A stretch of 64,000 bases of DNA from Astrothelium macrocarpum. Lineage: Eukaryota; Ascomycota; Dothideomycetes; Trypetheliales; Trypetheliaceae. Shown in pieces: positions 11,252-23,139 of the stretch; position 1 is the first letter of the stretch; every line of letters begins with the position of its first letter. Location: the NCBI GenBank assembly GCA_021030915.1, contig JAGEMR010000013.1:310001-374000 (forward strand), given 5' to 3'. Under the pieces are notes generated by a model that saw only the letters and a program-made list of their open reading frames with translations, did no database searches and was not told the origin of the DNA. The position numbers and the translations under genes are program-made.

Positions 11252-12469
11252 GTGGGGGTGGACTCAAGAATGGATGAGAGGCTTGTTCTCTCGATTCCAC
11301 CAAAAGACTGTATACAGAGTACAGAACCTTTTGAGACTCGTCTGCAGTTCATTAAATCACGGATGCTAGTGACGTTCCTAATTTAAGCTACCTACTAAGT
11401 TTAGGAACAAGTTCCATGCGAGTAATGGGTGTTGTGAGAACATAGAGTTCAACGAATTTGTGTTCTTCATATCAGGCGCCTCTGATCGTCAAAGTCAGGC
11501 TAAAACTATGTGACCGCTCTACTTTCAGGCCGATGTGGAGGACATGCTAAAGCGCCGTTGCAGGAATGCGCTAGATTAAGCATAAAATTTGGGGATGAGT
11601 GACCATCGTCCTTCCCTTTTAGATCTGGATTGCTACATAGCAAATCTTTATGTCCTATTCCACCATTCTAAAGTTCATGATCAATTATTGAAATGTGTCG
11701 AATCCTAATATACATTCGTCCTCGCCCATAAGAGCTGTGAGAATATAGCATAGTTCGCTAACGTTGCTATACTCAATTTCTCGATGACCCTTGATCGTGA
11801 TTGGACGCCAAGGCCATGATCGACTAAAGCTAAGCGCTTAGCCATCGATTACCACTTTGACCACAGCATAGTTAACAACACTAACCTATTTCATAGCGCA
11901 AGCTTCCGGCTTTCACATGAAGAAAAAACGAAAAAGCTTGGTTGCTGCAGCTGAACTCCTGTACAGGTCTAGAAAGCCCTATCAAGCCCGTCTTACTGGC
12001 CTATTGGTCTGTACCAGGCATTTTGGCGTCATTGCGATGGTTGAAACATGCGCTTAATCTAAACAATAATCCCGGCTTGCTCAAGATGGCAGCAGGCAAG
12101 GATCATTGCAATACAGGGAACCCACAGCGCTGGGTCGCGGCTGATGGACAGCGCACACGATCATGAAGTGTTGGCAATCTGAACAGGACAAGGCTGGCGA
12201 GGTTGGGTTTCACTCGTTTGACTGACTGTAAGCGGAGTTTTCATTATAACAGATTCTGGCGCGAAAACACGGGAGTCCTAAACTATCCATGGATGACCTG
12301 CTGGTAGTGCAAGATAATGGTAGGCTTGGGGGCTCAAAGAGCTCTAATGCTCCCAGTGGCTATGGCTTTGGCTCAGGAACAAATCTAACATTTACGTTTC
12401 TGACTTCAAAGGGATCAACGGGCATTTCGCACGCTGTTTGTTCGTAAATCATTTCCTTTGCCGTAAAAA
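11252..12469. other. Intergenic right of transposon
   Basis: No recognisable gene. Base composition returns to normal immediately after the element. Confidence 0.55.
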
Positions 12470-14389
12470 ATGAAGCTGATCATAGCTTTTTGTTCATTTT
12501 GTATCTGCTTCATCTTCTACTGTCTTCTTTCATTCAAGCGCAATGTCAACCGCGTCAGACATCTTGATATTCTCAAGATTTTCAATTCACTTTGCCCAAG
12601 TAACGTTGTGTGGCTTCTCGTACAGCCGACCGTTTTACCTCTGATTCATCTTCTACCATTTAGCCTGGGAAAGTGGGTGCGTTATTCCAAATGGGGTTGG
12701 GAGTATGAAGAGCGGTATCAGACACATGCAGAATTGGGTGACGTTTGGATGCAAGTAACGCCGTCCATGAACTGGGTTTATGTGGCAGACCCGAACTTGG
12801 TGAACGAAATCTTTCATCGACGAGAAGACTTCCGCCGACCTCTCCAAGTATATTGAAGGTAGACCATAAGCCTTACCACACTGTTTCCTGATTTGACTAT
12901 CTGATCAGCTATGCTTGATATATTTGGTCCGAATCTTGGAATCACAGAAGGACAAGATTGGCAGAGACATAGGAAAATAACTGGTGTGGTTTTTAACGAA
13001 CAAAGCTACGAGACTGTATGGAACGAGTCTCTCAGCCAGGCCAGTGGGATGCTCAAATGGTGGACGTTGCCAGGGTTGAGCCCGACAACTACTACAGCGA
13101 AGGACGTCAGAGCGCTCTCGTTGAATGTGCTTGCTCACGTCGGTTTTCGAAAAGACTATCCATTTGATGGAAAGGCAGAGGACGCCAATACCAAAGAAGC
13201 GCTGTCTTTCCGTCAGACGCTATGCTTCGTGTTGGACAATGCGTTGCTTACAATGGTCGTACCTGCAAAGCTTCTACGACTTGCTTTCTTGCCCTTGAAA
13301 TGGAGACAGGTCGGTGAAGCGATTGAGCCCTCCGTCAGCACATGACAACGCTATATAACGAAGAAAAGTCAAACGGCGTCCAGAAATCACGGGAGCCTGC
13401 GAGCCTTATGGGATCGATGGTCAGAGCCTCTGAACAAGCAACTTACGAAGCAAGTACAGAGGCCAAAAATCTCATGCCGATCCTTTGGGACCGAAGCGTG
13501 TGGGACTCACCATGAACGAGATTTTCGGCAACATCTTCATCTACTGTTTTGCAGGCCACGACACCACAGTCGCAGTGTTCGCATACACAGTATACCTTCT
13601 GGCCGCGCATTCAGAAGTACAAGACTGGATTGCGGAAGAGCTCGACCACGTCCTCCCTAGTAGCGACAATAATGAGTGGCGCTATGAGGAACTCTTTCCG
13701 AGACTCAAGCGCTGCCTCGCAGTATTGGTAACCACCCACACAGCCCAACAAATAGGACAATTTTTTCTAACATCAATTCCCAGCCCGAAACCCTCCGGCT
13801 CTACGATACAATCCCGGCCCTGCCAAAGTGGACAGGAGACTCGGACCGTCAGATCCAATACAACGGCCAGTCTCTTGTGATACCCGCTCGAACATTTGTA
13901 TTACCAAGTCTGATGGCCGTGCATGCCCATCCGCGCTATTGGGGTGCTGATCCCCTCTTATGGCGGCCAACGCGCTGGATAGTATCCGATACGTCGAGTG
14001 GCAAGGCTGGCTGGGATGCGGAATCAGTCTTCACGCCTGCGAAAGGCACGTTTTTTCCATGGTCAGACGGGCAGAGGAATTGTCCTGGTAAGAAGTTTGC
14101 ACAGGTAGAGTTTGTGGCCGTGGTCGCGAATCTGTTCCGAAGGCACAGGGTTGTGCCTGAGAGGATGTTAGGGGAGAACGAGGAGCAGGCGCGAAGAAGG
14201 GTGCTTGAGATTGTAGATGATGGAGCGGTCAAGATGTTATTGCAAAAGAAGGATGCGGCACGCGTTAGCGTGAGATGGACGAGCAGGGAACAAGCGCGAC
14301 GGAAGATGGCGTCACGGGGTCATGCTTCACTATACCATACAGGAAATCGAATTTTGCTTCAAGGTCATCGGTATATGTGCCTGTCCTAA
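12470..14389 (+). pseudogene. Cytochrome P450, broken by frameshifts
   Basis: The product would be a microsomal P450 with an N-terminal membrane anchor (MKLIIAFCSFCICFIFYCLL). The I-helix motif FAGHDTT, the K-helix ETLRLYD and the haem-binding loop FFPWSDGQRNCPGKKF are all intact. The reading frame is not. Protein similarity moves from one frame to another with no usable intron at about 12842 (DFRRP continues as SKYIEAMLDIFGPN across a 50-bp intron at 12859-12908), at about 13325-13333 (..GEAIEP then RQHMTTLYNEEK), and in the A5 run at 13465-13469 (..STEAK then SHADPLGPKRVGLTMNEIF). A normal intron lies at 13728-13785. Three single-base lesions in one gene suggest a recent pseudogene, since key motifs are preserved. 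Assembly errors in homopolymers are the alternative. It lies about 1.2 kb from the transposon. Confidence 0.72.
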
Positions 14390-14827
14390 CATGGCTTAAC
14401 AGAAAGGGCAAGTCAATTATGTGATCTAACGTTCATTCTTACACGTTGATAGCTACGGTAGAGTGAGAAGAGCTAATGCGTAAGACTCAGAGTACATGCA
14501 GTACTGTGTAACGGCTGGTGGACTTAAGCTCAAGCTCCACGCGATAAATCTGGAAATTCCTGTGGGGTAAATTGAGAAGAAAGATTTTTCCAAGGGGTCC
14601 TTTTAGAAGTGCACAAAAGTTAAACCCTCGAATCGTTGCGACCCACGAAAACTTCACGCTAATTTTCGGGAGCGGGAACGTCCAGTCGTGCTGTTTCAAA
14701 TTTGTTTTATCGAGTCGACAGAAACGGTATACGCATTTTCGTTATTATTTTCTGATTTCGTAATAACATCTATTCAATTCGAAATTCATGAACTGAACCA
14801 GCTTATGTAAGCTGAGACTGCAATCGA
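14390..14827. other. Intergenic, no gene recognised
   Basis: Short stretch between the P450 pseudogene and the MITE-like element; no supported feature. Confidence 0.5.
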
Positions 14828-15051
14828 CAGGGGGTAGACAGAATTGAGCGGCCAACCTCCGAAACCCATTCCGCAAAGCAGCAACTTTGATTCTACGTAT
14901 AGCACCAGCCACGCGTCGTATGAATTAGTTAAACATATCAAAATGCTCGCTGCGATGCGAAGAATGTAGTGCTATTTGTCATTTTGGAATTTGTGACTTC
15001 CAAAAATTTTCGGGGTTCGGGGGTTGGCCGCTCAATTCTGTCTACCCCCTG
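14828..15051. mobile_element. MITE-like element, 224 bp, 39-bp TIRs
   Basis: 14828-14866 and 15013-15051 form an inverted repeat starting CAGGGGGTAGACAGAATTGA, with only a few transition-type mismatches at the inner end. The internal 146 bp code for nothing. No clear target-site duplication is seen, so the superfamily is open. It sits about 300 bp upstream of the intact P450 gene and could carry part of its promoter. Confidence 0.78.
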
Positions 15052-15354
15052 ATGAATGAAACAAAGGGGCACAACTTTGCCCATCTCTTAATCCACCCAG
15101 CCACCTGAATTCATGCCCCCTTTTTTTTCCTCCCGAGAGCCTGCACCTGGCCGTGATGAAATTTCTCTGGAGTTGTTTGTAGACTACACCATATCTGTGC
15201 CTGGCCATCACTGTTGCTTCAATTCACGGTATTGTTTTTCTATCATGATTCTCTCAATTGCAACAACTCTCTTCATATCAACCCCAACATCAACAGTACG
15301 GACTCATTTTTAGTACATTGTATAGTCTGTCGAGCTAAGCGGCTTCCTGCTACC

Positions 15355-17157
15355 ATGGAACGCTTAGGTTCGCTTCTCGACATACGATCGGCACTCGTGC
15401 CGGGTGCGATTGGTTTTCTCTGCTTTGCGGTCGTAGTCACGTATAGAGCTTTCGATATCCGCCAACGAATGATCAAGCTGCGGAAAGATGGTCTTGTAAA
15501 ATCTTTGCCCCAAGCATCTCAGAGGTTACCAAGCTTATTGCCTCCAGTCTTTTGCACCTTACCATCCTGTCTTCGGAAGCTTGATTGCCGTGAAAGATGT
15601 CATGGCAGAACTTCCCCCAGATGTTAATGCACAGTACATACCGATAGCAATTCGAAGACGATATCCGGAGGTTGGTAACGTTTTCTACTTTGATAATTGG
15701 CCCTTTGTAGAACCGATACTTGTCACTGCATCTCCATCTACTGCCAAGCAAGTCACTCAAGAGCGCAATCTGCCCAAATGGCCGTCATTGCGAAACTTCT
15801 TCAGAGCTATCGCCGGGAAATACGACCTCGTGTCAATGGAGGGTCCGCTATGGAAGAAATGGCGAGGTGTCTTTAATCCTGGTTTCGGTGCGGCATACCT
15901 CACCACGCTGGTCCCGGAAATTATCGAAGAGGCGTTGGTGTTCTGTGACGTATTGAAAGAGCAAGCAACATCCGGAGCCATGTTCCAGCTAAAGCCTCTA
16001 ACGGACAACTTCACAGTTGATGTCATTGGGAAGCTAGTTCTGTAAGCATTGATTTCAGCGAGAAATGATCTTGGCCTAATCTTATAGCAACGTCAATTTT
16101 CACAGTCAGAGAACTCCTCATCCTATGATTACTGCACTAAGACGACAGGTTCAGTGGGTAAGTGATCTACAGAAGCAAGGAAAGAGTTTCGCATCTGACA
16201 GCTATGAAGCTTTCCGTTGGAACGGAGCTTAACCTGTGGGAGCGGTGGCATCCCGTGCGTCCTTTTATGCACTGGTACAATACCAGAATTATGAACTCAT
16301 ATATCAACAAAGCTGTCAAGGAACGTTTCGAGGTGTACACGCAGCAACCAGACTACACGAGCAGTAGTTCTATTATCGATCGCTCTATTCAGACATACTT
16401 AAACGACGTGTCTGACAAGTCTACCACCTCGCAAAAGACGAGATCCATGGACGCGGCCTCCAAAGAGCTCATAATGGGGCAGATCAAACTCTTCTTGTTT
16501 TCAGGTCACGATACCACAAGTGCTTCGGTCTGCTACTCTTTCTATCTACTTTCAAAGAACCCCAAAGAATTGCATCGCATCCGAGCTGAACATGATGAAG
16601 TGTTCGGGACTAGCCTAGACCGGGCGCCCGCAATGATCTCAGAAAATCCTCACATTCTCAATCAACTTCCGTTCACACTTGCAGTGATAAAGGAGACGCT
16701 ACGGCTCTTCCCGATCGCATCCAGCACGAGACTTGGCGAGCCTGGCTTCTCCGTCGTGGCGGACGATGACAGGGTCTATCCTACAGAGGCATGCCTCGTA
16801 TGGTCAAGTCCTCAAATGATCCAGCGCTCGCCAGATTACTGGCCACGTCCAGACAATTTTCTGCCAGATCGCTGGCTGGTGCAACCTGATCACGAACTAT
16901 ACCCCGTCAAGGGCGCCTGGAGACCCTTCGAGTTTGGTCCCCGGAATTGCATCGGTCAAGAGCTCGCCCTTCTCGAAATGAAGTCAGTGCTCGTCCTGGC
17001 CATGCGGCGGTTTTGTTTCAGCATGGTATACGACGAGTGGGACCAACTGCATCCTAAAAACGCGCCAAAACATGTGGCTGGCGAGAGAGCTTACCAGGCT
17101 ATCAATGGTGGGCCAAGCGAGGGAATGCCGTGTCGTGTCAAGATTCGCGATATTTGA
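15355..17157 (+). CDS. Cytochrome P450, StcS/AflN-like, intact
   Basis: Four exons join in phase: 15355-15495, 15548-16041, 16088-16157 and 16210-17157. They give 550 aa, a normal microsomal P450 length. An N-terminal membrane anchor (ALVPGAIGFLCFAVVV) is followed by a substrate-recognition region. The oxygen-binding I-helix is FLFSGHDTTSAS, the K-helix is KETLRLFP, and the haem loop is FEFGPRNCIGQELALLEMK with Cys as the axial ligand. The haem loop and the LNVNFHSQ segment rebuilt at the exon 2/3 junction resemble the StcS/AflN (CYP59) group, whose studied members act in sterigmatocystin/aflatoxin synthesis. No polyketide synthase is present here, so the substrate is unknown. The start is the first ATG before the membrane anchor. 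The MITE-like element lies just upstream. Confidence 0.88.
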
Positions 17158-20049
17158 ACTATGGCCGCATTGATTACCAGTCGTGAGTCCATTGGATCTG
17201 GTATGTCGTTGCAACCGGTCATGCATCCGAGCTAGTATTGTCAGCATGCCTCGAGCGTTCTTTCCAGCTGTGTAGTCCACTGGTTAGGATCTCTGTGGCC
17301 GAGAATTTTTTAATCAAAAGTGGAATGCCCCAATGAGCCTAGTCTCGTAATCCAAAAATCGACTGTGCCATCCTGGAAATGTGGCGCGCGCTATCTGTCC
17401 CTCAAGGGTGCGACCCTGTCTTTTCTGTTGGTACCTCCCGCCGAGGGCTTGAAAAACCATGTTGCACAGGCATCCGCGGAAGCTAAAGTAGCACTTGCGC
17501 TCTCACTGGTGGTTTACAATATCACAACATACCTTACTACGTAGTACGACTGTCTTTCAACAGCGACTCCATCCGTCTGCCATATCCGACCCAGGCTTGC
17601 CAGATCGGTTTCAGCGCAGATAGGGCAGAATATCTGTGCGGTAAACAAATGATTTGGCACGGTAATTCGGTTCAACCACATCAAAGCTTACGACTACAAA
17701 TCTAGAGGTCCGCATATAAGACGCTAATTTAATAAGACTGTCCAGCTCGCTTTGGCCCTAAGCATTAGCTATTATCATGCACTTTCGCCAAAGGGCCCGG
17801 CTAGTGAATTTTCTTCCGTGCAAACCGGAAAAAGTGAGCACACTGCGGCTCCAGTAGCTGAGCCTGTACAATATGTTCCTTTGTCAAGGTGAACTCTTGT
17901 GCATACTCTAATGGGAAATGCGATGGGCTTTTTCTCAACCTTGCGGCTCGACCTTGTTACATTTTCAAGCTACTTTAATGTCAAGATCCTTGACCATAAA
18001 TGAACATCACTCTAATTCCAGAACAGTTCGATCCGGTCATTAATAATCATGATATGTATGAGGCAGCAGTACGAGTAGCGTGTTACACGCAGCTTTCTTG
18101 GCATTTGGCAATGTGTATCTCCCATACTATGAGCACATGACGTAAGCTAAGATAGAGGCAATGGTTGCCTTTATCTTGGGCACGGTATGCAGGGCAGATA
18201 CCTTGTACGTAGCGTGGGAAGCGCGCCGGGCCGCGAAATCAACCTGGACGTGCATGCATAAGCATTGAATTGATCGTTGGTGGCGCCCACGAGGATTGCT
18301 CGGTGTAACGACCCATCGGAGCTACCGCGCCATGCTGTGTACCCCAGGAAATTGGTCTGCTTCCATGCATAAGTGCCAAAGTGTTGCTTGTTGGTGGCAT
18401 GGGGACTACGCAGGGCGGACGATAGAAACCGTACCTTAACGTGTCACAAGGCTGAGGTCCACTTCCGTCTGTGGACTCACCTTTCCAAGAGCACCTCTTG
18501 TCTTGGCGTCATTGGTATGCTGTTGTGACCCAGTTCCCTACCTTGGAGGGCGTAGATAGCTAGCAAATGCAATGGTTAGCCTATCAAAAGCCAATGAGTG
18601 AGAAACGAAGTCGTAACAAGAATGGCGTATTGTATAAAACATAAAGTTGAATTGGGAACTGATCCGAAAATTGATTATGAATTGCCAGCAATACCAAAGA
18701 CAGTCATGTGTTTGCTGAAAATCCAATGCTAACATATTTTCTACCTTGTTCATTGCTTTATGTTATGACGGAATAAATAAAACCTACTAGCTCGTAAAGT
18801 TTAAGTTTAAGTTTAGCTGAGTCAGCAACGCCAAAGCGAAGTTGAGACAACACAACTGCGCCAGGACCCACTGTCAATATACACACCTCCTTTTTCTCTG
18901 TTTGGCTGTTCGCCATACGGCTCGGTAGCTGCAGTACTATCTGCCACGAATTCCCATTTCTTCATGAGCTACTTCTCAACAGTAGCCACTGAATATCGAA
19001 GAAACAACGTTTAAGTCATTGTTGAATTTGGTCCTAAAGGGCTTTTGGCTGGCCAATACTAGGTTCTTCTTCAATTCGCGCGACTCAACAAAGTTCTCGT
19101 ATCCTCTTTGCAGTTTTTCTTTTTCTTGCTTCACTCGCCTTGTGGCTGTTAATCCGATACCTCTGCAGCTCTGATACCATACATCGATTCCATTGACTTT
19201 CACTACACCTTCAGATGGGCATCTCTCGTCCGATGCCTGCACCAGGAGCACGAAGAGAAATGTCATAGTCCGTGTACTCAGTGATCCTGTAGATAAAAAC
19301 AATAGATCCAAGTTAGTGGTGTCCGAGGCCGGGCTTGACTTGGAGTGACCATCCATAATGGAGAAGAAGTCGATGATGATCTTGAGGTACAGTATGAGCA
19401 AATAATCGAGTTGAGAGGCATCTTCGTTTGGTTGTCCGATTGTTCTGCTGACATTATGGCTCATACTATTCATTCAGCCTGCCTTGGCTGGCCGTCAAGT
19501 GCCAAGGGTGATGTCTCGTCAAGAGTCATCAGAAGTTTCAGCTGATTTTCCAAACGGCATGAATTCATCGTTCTGGACAATGAAAATTTGATGAAAAGTG
19601 GGACTTGCTTGTACAGCATAACCTGTAGATGAGATAAGTTAAGATCAACATTGCGGATCGATGGTTCATTGGCTGATCAGTAATGAGCATTAATGCCCCT
19701 CTTCCGACCCCGCGAAGGAGTTGCACATTTGCCAAATCCGTGGACGGTCCTAACAATATGGCGGCATGGCGAAAGTTCTTTTCGTTCATACAGGGACAAA
19801 AGACGTAATAATTCATGCCATTGGTGGTGTCTAAAGGGAAGTTTCCTGCGGTTTCGGTGATTTATGCGAGTCGGAATGATTTTTGTGGTTCCATTCGTCC
19901 TTATGCTTATCTACCGCACGCTTCGTGTTGTTTTCAGCTGGATGTACGTCGTACATGCGGTGTGCATTTATCGAAATCTCTTCGCTTGAGTTCTTAAGAA
20001 ATCAACACCTCGCTTCCGTCCAGATTTTCGTAATAAGCTATAATGAAAG
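17158..20049. other. Long gene-poor interval
   Basis: 2.9 kb without a convincing gene. It contains three tandem AAGTTT units at 18797-18814. A 165-codon frame on the minus strand (19473-18976) includes a hydrophobic start (MTFLFVLLVQASDERCPSEG) and could be a small secreted protein, but it lacks any recognised domain and I do not call it a gene. Confidence 0.5.
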
Positions 20050-22167
20050 ATGGATACTTCTGCAAAACACGTGCCCTCCGACTCTACCAGTAAAGGTACT
20101 TGCCCGGGCGTCTCGGCCGGCAACAAACGTAATGTAAAATATGCTGTACTTATCAGCCTTGCCTTCAGTCTCAGTATCGTTACCCTGTATTATCGATTCA
20201 GCAGCTTCCTCAGGCTGGCATTCCAACAGTTGAATTCTAACCCCAGTCACTACCCTATTGCGTCTCTAGACACACTGGAGCACGCCCAAAAGCGCAGTTC
20301 GAGGAATACCACTTGGAACGAGGTGTGTACCAGTTGAAGAGTTCGACTTTGTGGGCACTGTCCTTGTGCTAAGTTCTCCTAGATTGAAGCATCAGAACAG
20401 CTCCAATGGCATGAGTGTTACAATGGCTTTCAATGCGCTCGACTGAAAGTTCCTCTGGATTATTGGAATGGCACTGAAGGGACTACTATTTTAGGAATCA
20501 CCATGGTGCCTGCCAAAGTTTCCATCACCGATCCCCGATATGGAGGACCGATCCTCTTTAACCCCGGTGGTCCAGGCGTGAGCGCTACCTCGGAAGCCGT
20601 GACTTCGGGACCCAGCTTTCAGAGCATGTTTGACACGCCGGTTGATCCGTCGTCATCTAATAGCACTGATGAAGCTCGGTACTACGACATTGTTGGTATC
20701 GATCCCCGCGGTATTGGCCAATCGTTGCCTTTGGCATCTTGTTTCGAAACCGATATGCAACGAGCGGAGTGGGATCTTCGAATGGCAGCAGCAGGTATCC
20801 TGGGCTCGTCAAACATTGCCGTTGCGAATACTTGGGGAATGATGAGAGCGTATGGCCTAGCCTGTCATAATCTGGCTCAGAGCAAGCCTACTGCAGACAA
20901 TATTTACCCGTTCATCACCACTGCCAGCACTGCCCGTGACATGATCACTTTTGTTGATCGGTACGCGGAATGGCGTGAAGCAGAAGCCCGCCGTATCATC
21001 AAAGGCCGGATTCCAGAAAGACTCGAGTACAAGGAAGGTGAAGAAAAAGTGCAGTACTACGGACTCAGCTACGGCTCGTTCCTCGGCGAGACATTTGTCT
21101 CCATGTTCCCTGAGCGAGCCGGACGCGCTGTATTTGACGGTATTGTAGATACGGATGATTATATTCATGCTCTCTGGACTGTCAGTGTCTTTGATTCCGA
21201 GAAGGCCATGGATTGGTTTTATTCCAGCTGTGCCGAGGCCGGACCCAAATACTGTGCTCTGGCAAAGCCTGGGTCGAACGCATCTGAAGTCCAGACCCGA
21301 GTCAACAACATCATGGACGGTCTTTATCAAAGCCCCGTCAGCAGCACAGGACAAATTCCGGATTTGCTAACCTGGAGCGATGTCATGGGAGTACTCATGC
21401 TGGACCTTTATCAACCGAAGATGTGGGGTAACTTGGCTACATTTCTCACTGCTCTTGAAGGTGTCCTCTCTTCCCCCTTGGGAAATTCCTCGGCAGGCAC
21501 GTATTACCCTGTCTGCGGTAGCATTCAGGAACCATATCTTAGTTACGATGCTGAATCAGGCATCATGTGTGGTGACGCTTTTCCCTTTGACAGCAACTAC
21601 ACGCTGCAAGATGCACAAGCGCATTGGAACCGTGTATATGAGCTCAGCCCACACCTAGCCGCAACCTTTGCGCCGTTGAACATAACGTGCGGCGTTTGGC
21701 CCGGTCGTGCATTGTATAGCTATCGCGGGCCCTTTGGAACATCGTCCAACTCGAGTGCCCCACCAATACTCTTTGTCGCTAACCGTATCGACCCAGTCAC
21801 GCCAATATACTCGGCGCGGAAGATGGTAAAACGCTTTAAAGGTGCGCGGCTCCTGGAGCTTGATATGCCTGGCCACTCGTCCCTAGCATGGCCTTCTACG
21901 TGTATGATGCAGCATGCGCGCGCATACATGCAGAATGGGACGTTACCAGAGGAAGGGTACGTATGCCAGACGAACGTGAACGAGACGCTGTTCCGTAATC
22001 CGAATGCAACGCTACAGACGAGGGATGTCCTGGATCAAGCGAATATCTCACCCAAGGCCGAGGATGAAGCGCTTGTTGCTGCGCATAGTAAGATAAGCAA
22101 ATCCTTCTTTAGACATAAACTAGGTTTTAGCCAGGCATTTCCCCTTTATCAACGTATTAATGGCTGA
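20050..22167 (+). CDS. Alpha/beta hydrolase, TAP-like peptidase (S33 type)
   Basis: Two exons (20050-20322 and 20383-22167, 60-bp intron, phase 0) give 685 aa. After a short polar N-terminus there is one membrane segment (about residues 30-50, YAVLISLAFSLSIVTLYY), so the enzyme is probably a type II membrane or secreted protein. The oxyanion-hole region is LFNPGGPGVS, the nucleophile Ser lies in GLSYGSFLG, the acid is Asp in ANRIDPVTP, and the His is in DMPGHSS. The last three fall in the C-terminal TAP-like domain typical of tripeptidyl and prolyl aminopeptidases of family S33. Several N-glycosylation sequons agree with a luminal or external domain. The substrate could be a peptide or a small ester; sequence does not decide. 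Confidence 0.86.
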
Positions 22168-23139
22168 CCTTGCGGGAGCCAAGGATCCTACACTATCCAT
22201 GGCAAATCTGAGAGACAAATATACAGAGAAATTCGATTCACCCATACGATCATCGTGAATTTTTCTTGAGATAATGGGAGAACTGCGACCAGAAGAATGA
22301 GATATGAGAAAATGCTTTGATTCGGATAGTATTTTCTTGAGCTTCTCCTTCAGGAAGGCCTGGAGAGTTTTCAGTAGAGGATATGACTAAAAAAAAGAAA
22401 TCTACACACTAATAGTCAAATGGGTACTGCAGTTTTTGTACGTTCGACAAAATGCTCAGAAAATAGTGTCCGAGACAAAATGGAACCTTTAGATCTAAAA
22501 GATCGACCTTCGACTTAACTTCTTGCCGATTCCAAGACTGTCTTCTGATCTCTATCTTCCCGTTTGACTATCCAAGATATCTCAGACAGGGTGCCAGTAA
22601 TAGAAAATTTAGATTCTTTCTTGATTATCGAATGGAGATTTGAGAATTATAGGTTTGGCTTCCGTCTGGCAATCAGGCTATGGTTCGGAAGCTCTAGTGA
22701 GTGCAGTAAGAAATGTCGCGTGCCGTTCGGGGTGCCCGGCTCTGATCAACAGACAAGGAAATTACCTAATAATCAACACCATCTGTTTGATGAACAACAA
22801 GCCAAAAATCCAGTGTCCAAACTTCTATTCCATCTTTTCATCTGGAAACGAAGTCATCTCTATTGAGACAGGCAATGATAAAGTTGGCCCACCCATAATA
22901 ATGTACACGCCACTCAACACCCGATTCCGATCGCACGTCATTCCGCCCCAAGTGTCGCAAGCCGAAAAAAAGCACGGGTCGGGCTTGTGCAATGTTTCAA
23001 GGCCTCAGGCGATCACGATGATTTCTCATCACCCGATAGCTGGTCACCTTCACCTCTTGGACGAGCATGTTTCCATGCTCTCCTCCACCTCTGCATTCTG
23101 GCAGAGGATGCGATCTCTCCGCCCTCAGAACCACCCAAC
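22168..23139. other. Intergenic, promoter of permease gene
   Basis: No recognised gene. An open frame in register with the permease extends upstream to 22987, but the added residues look non-coding, so this stretch is treated as 5' untranslated sequence and promoter. Confidence 0.55.

Noticed and set aside
13310..13338. A GT..AG intron that would bridge the second P450 frame break
   Set aside because: It would be 29 bp long, too short for a functional spliceosomal intron here, and it would delete conserved residues.
17265..17310. tRNA-like string (GTGTAGTCCACTGGTTAGGATCTC)
   Set aside because: It resembles the D-arm of a tRNA, but no B box, anticodon arm or pairing acceptor stem could be found nearby; at best a degenerate tRNA-derived fragment.
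18976..19473. Minus-strand 165-codon frame as a secreted effector
   Set aside because: The hydrophobic stretch is short, the cysteine content is low and no intron or homologous domain supports it.
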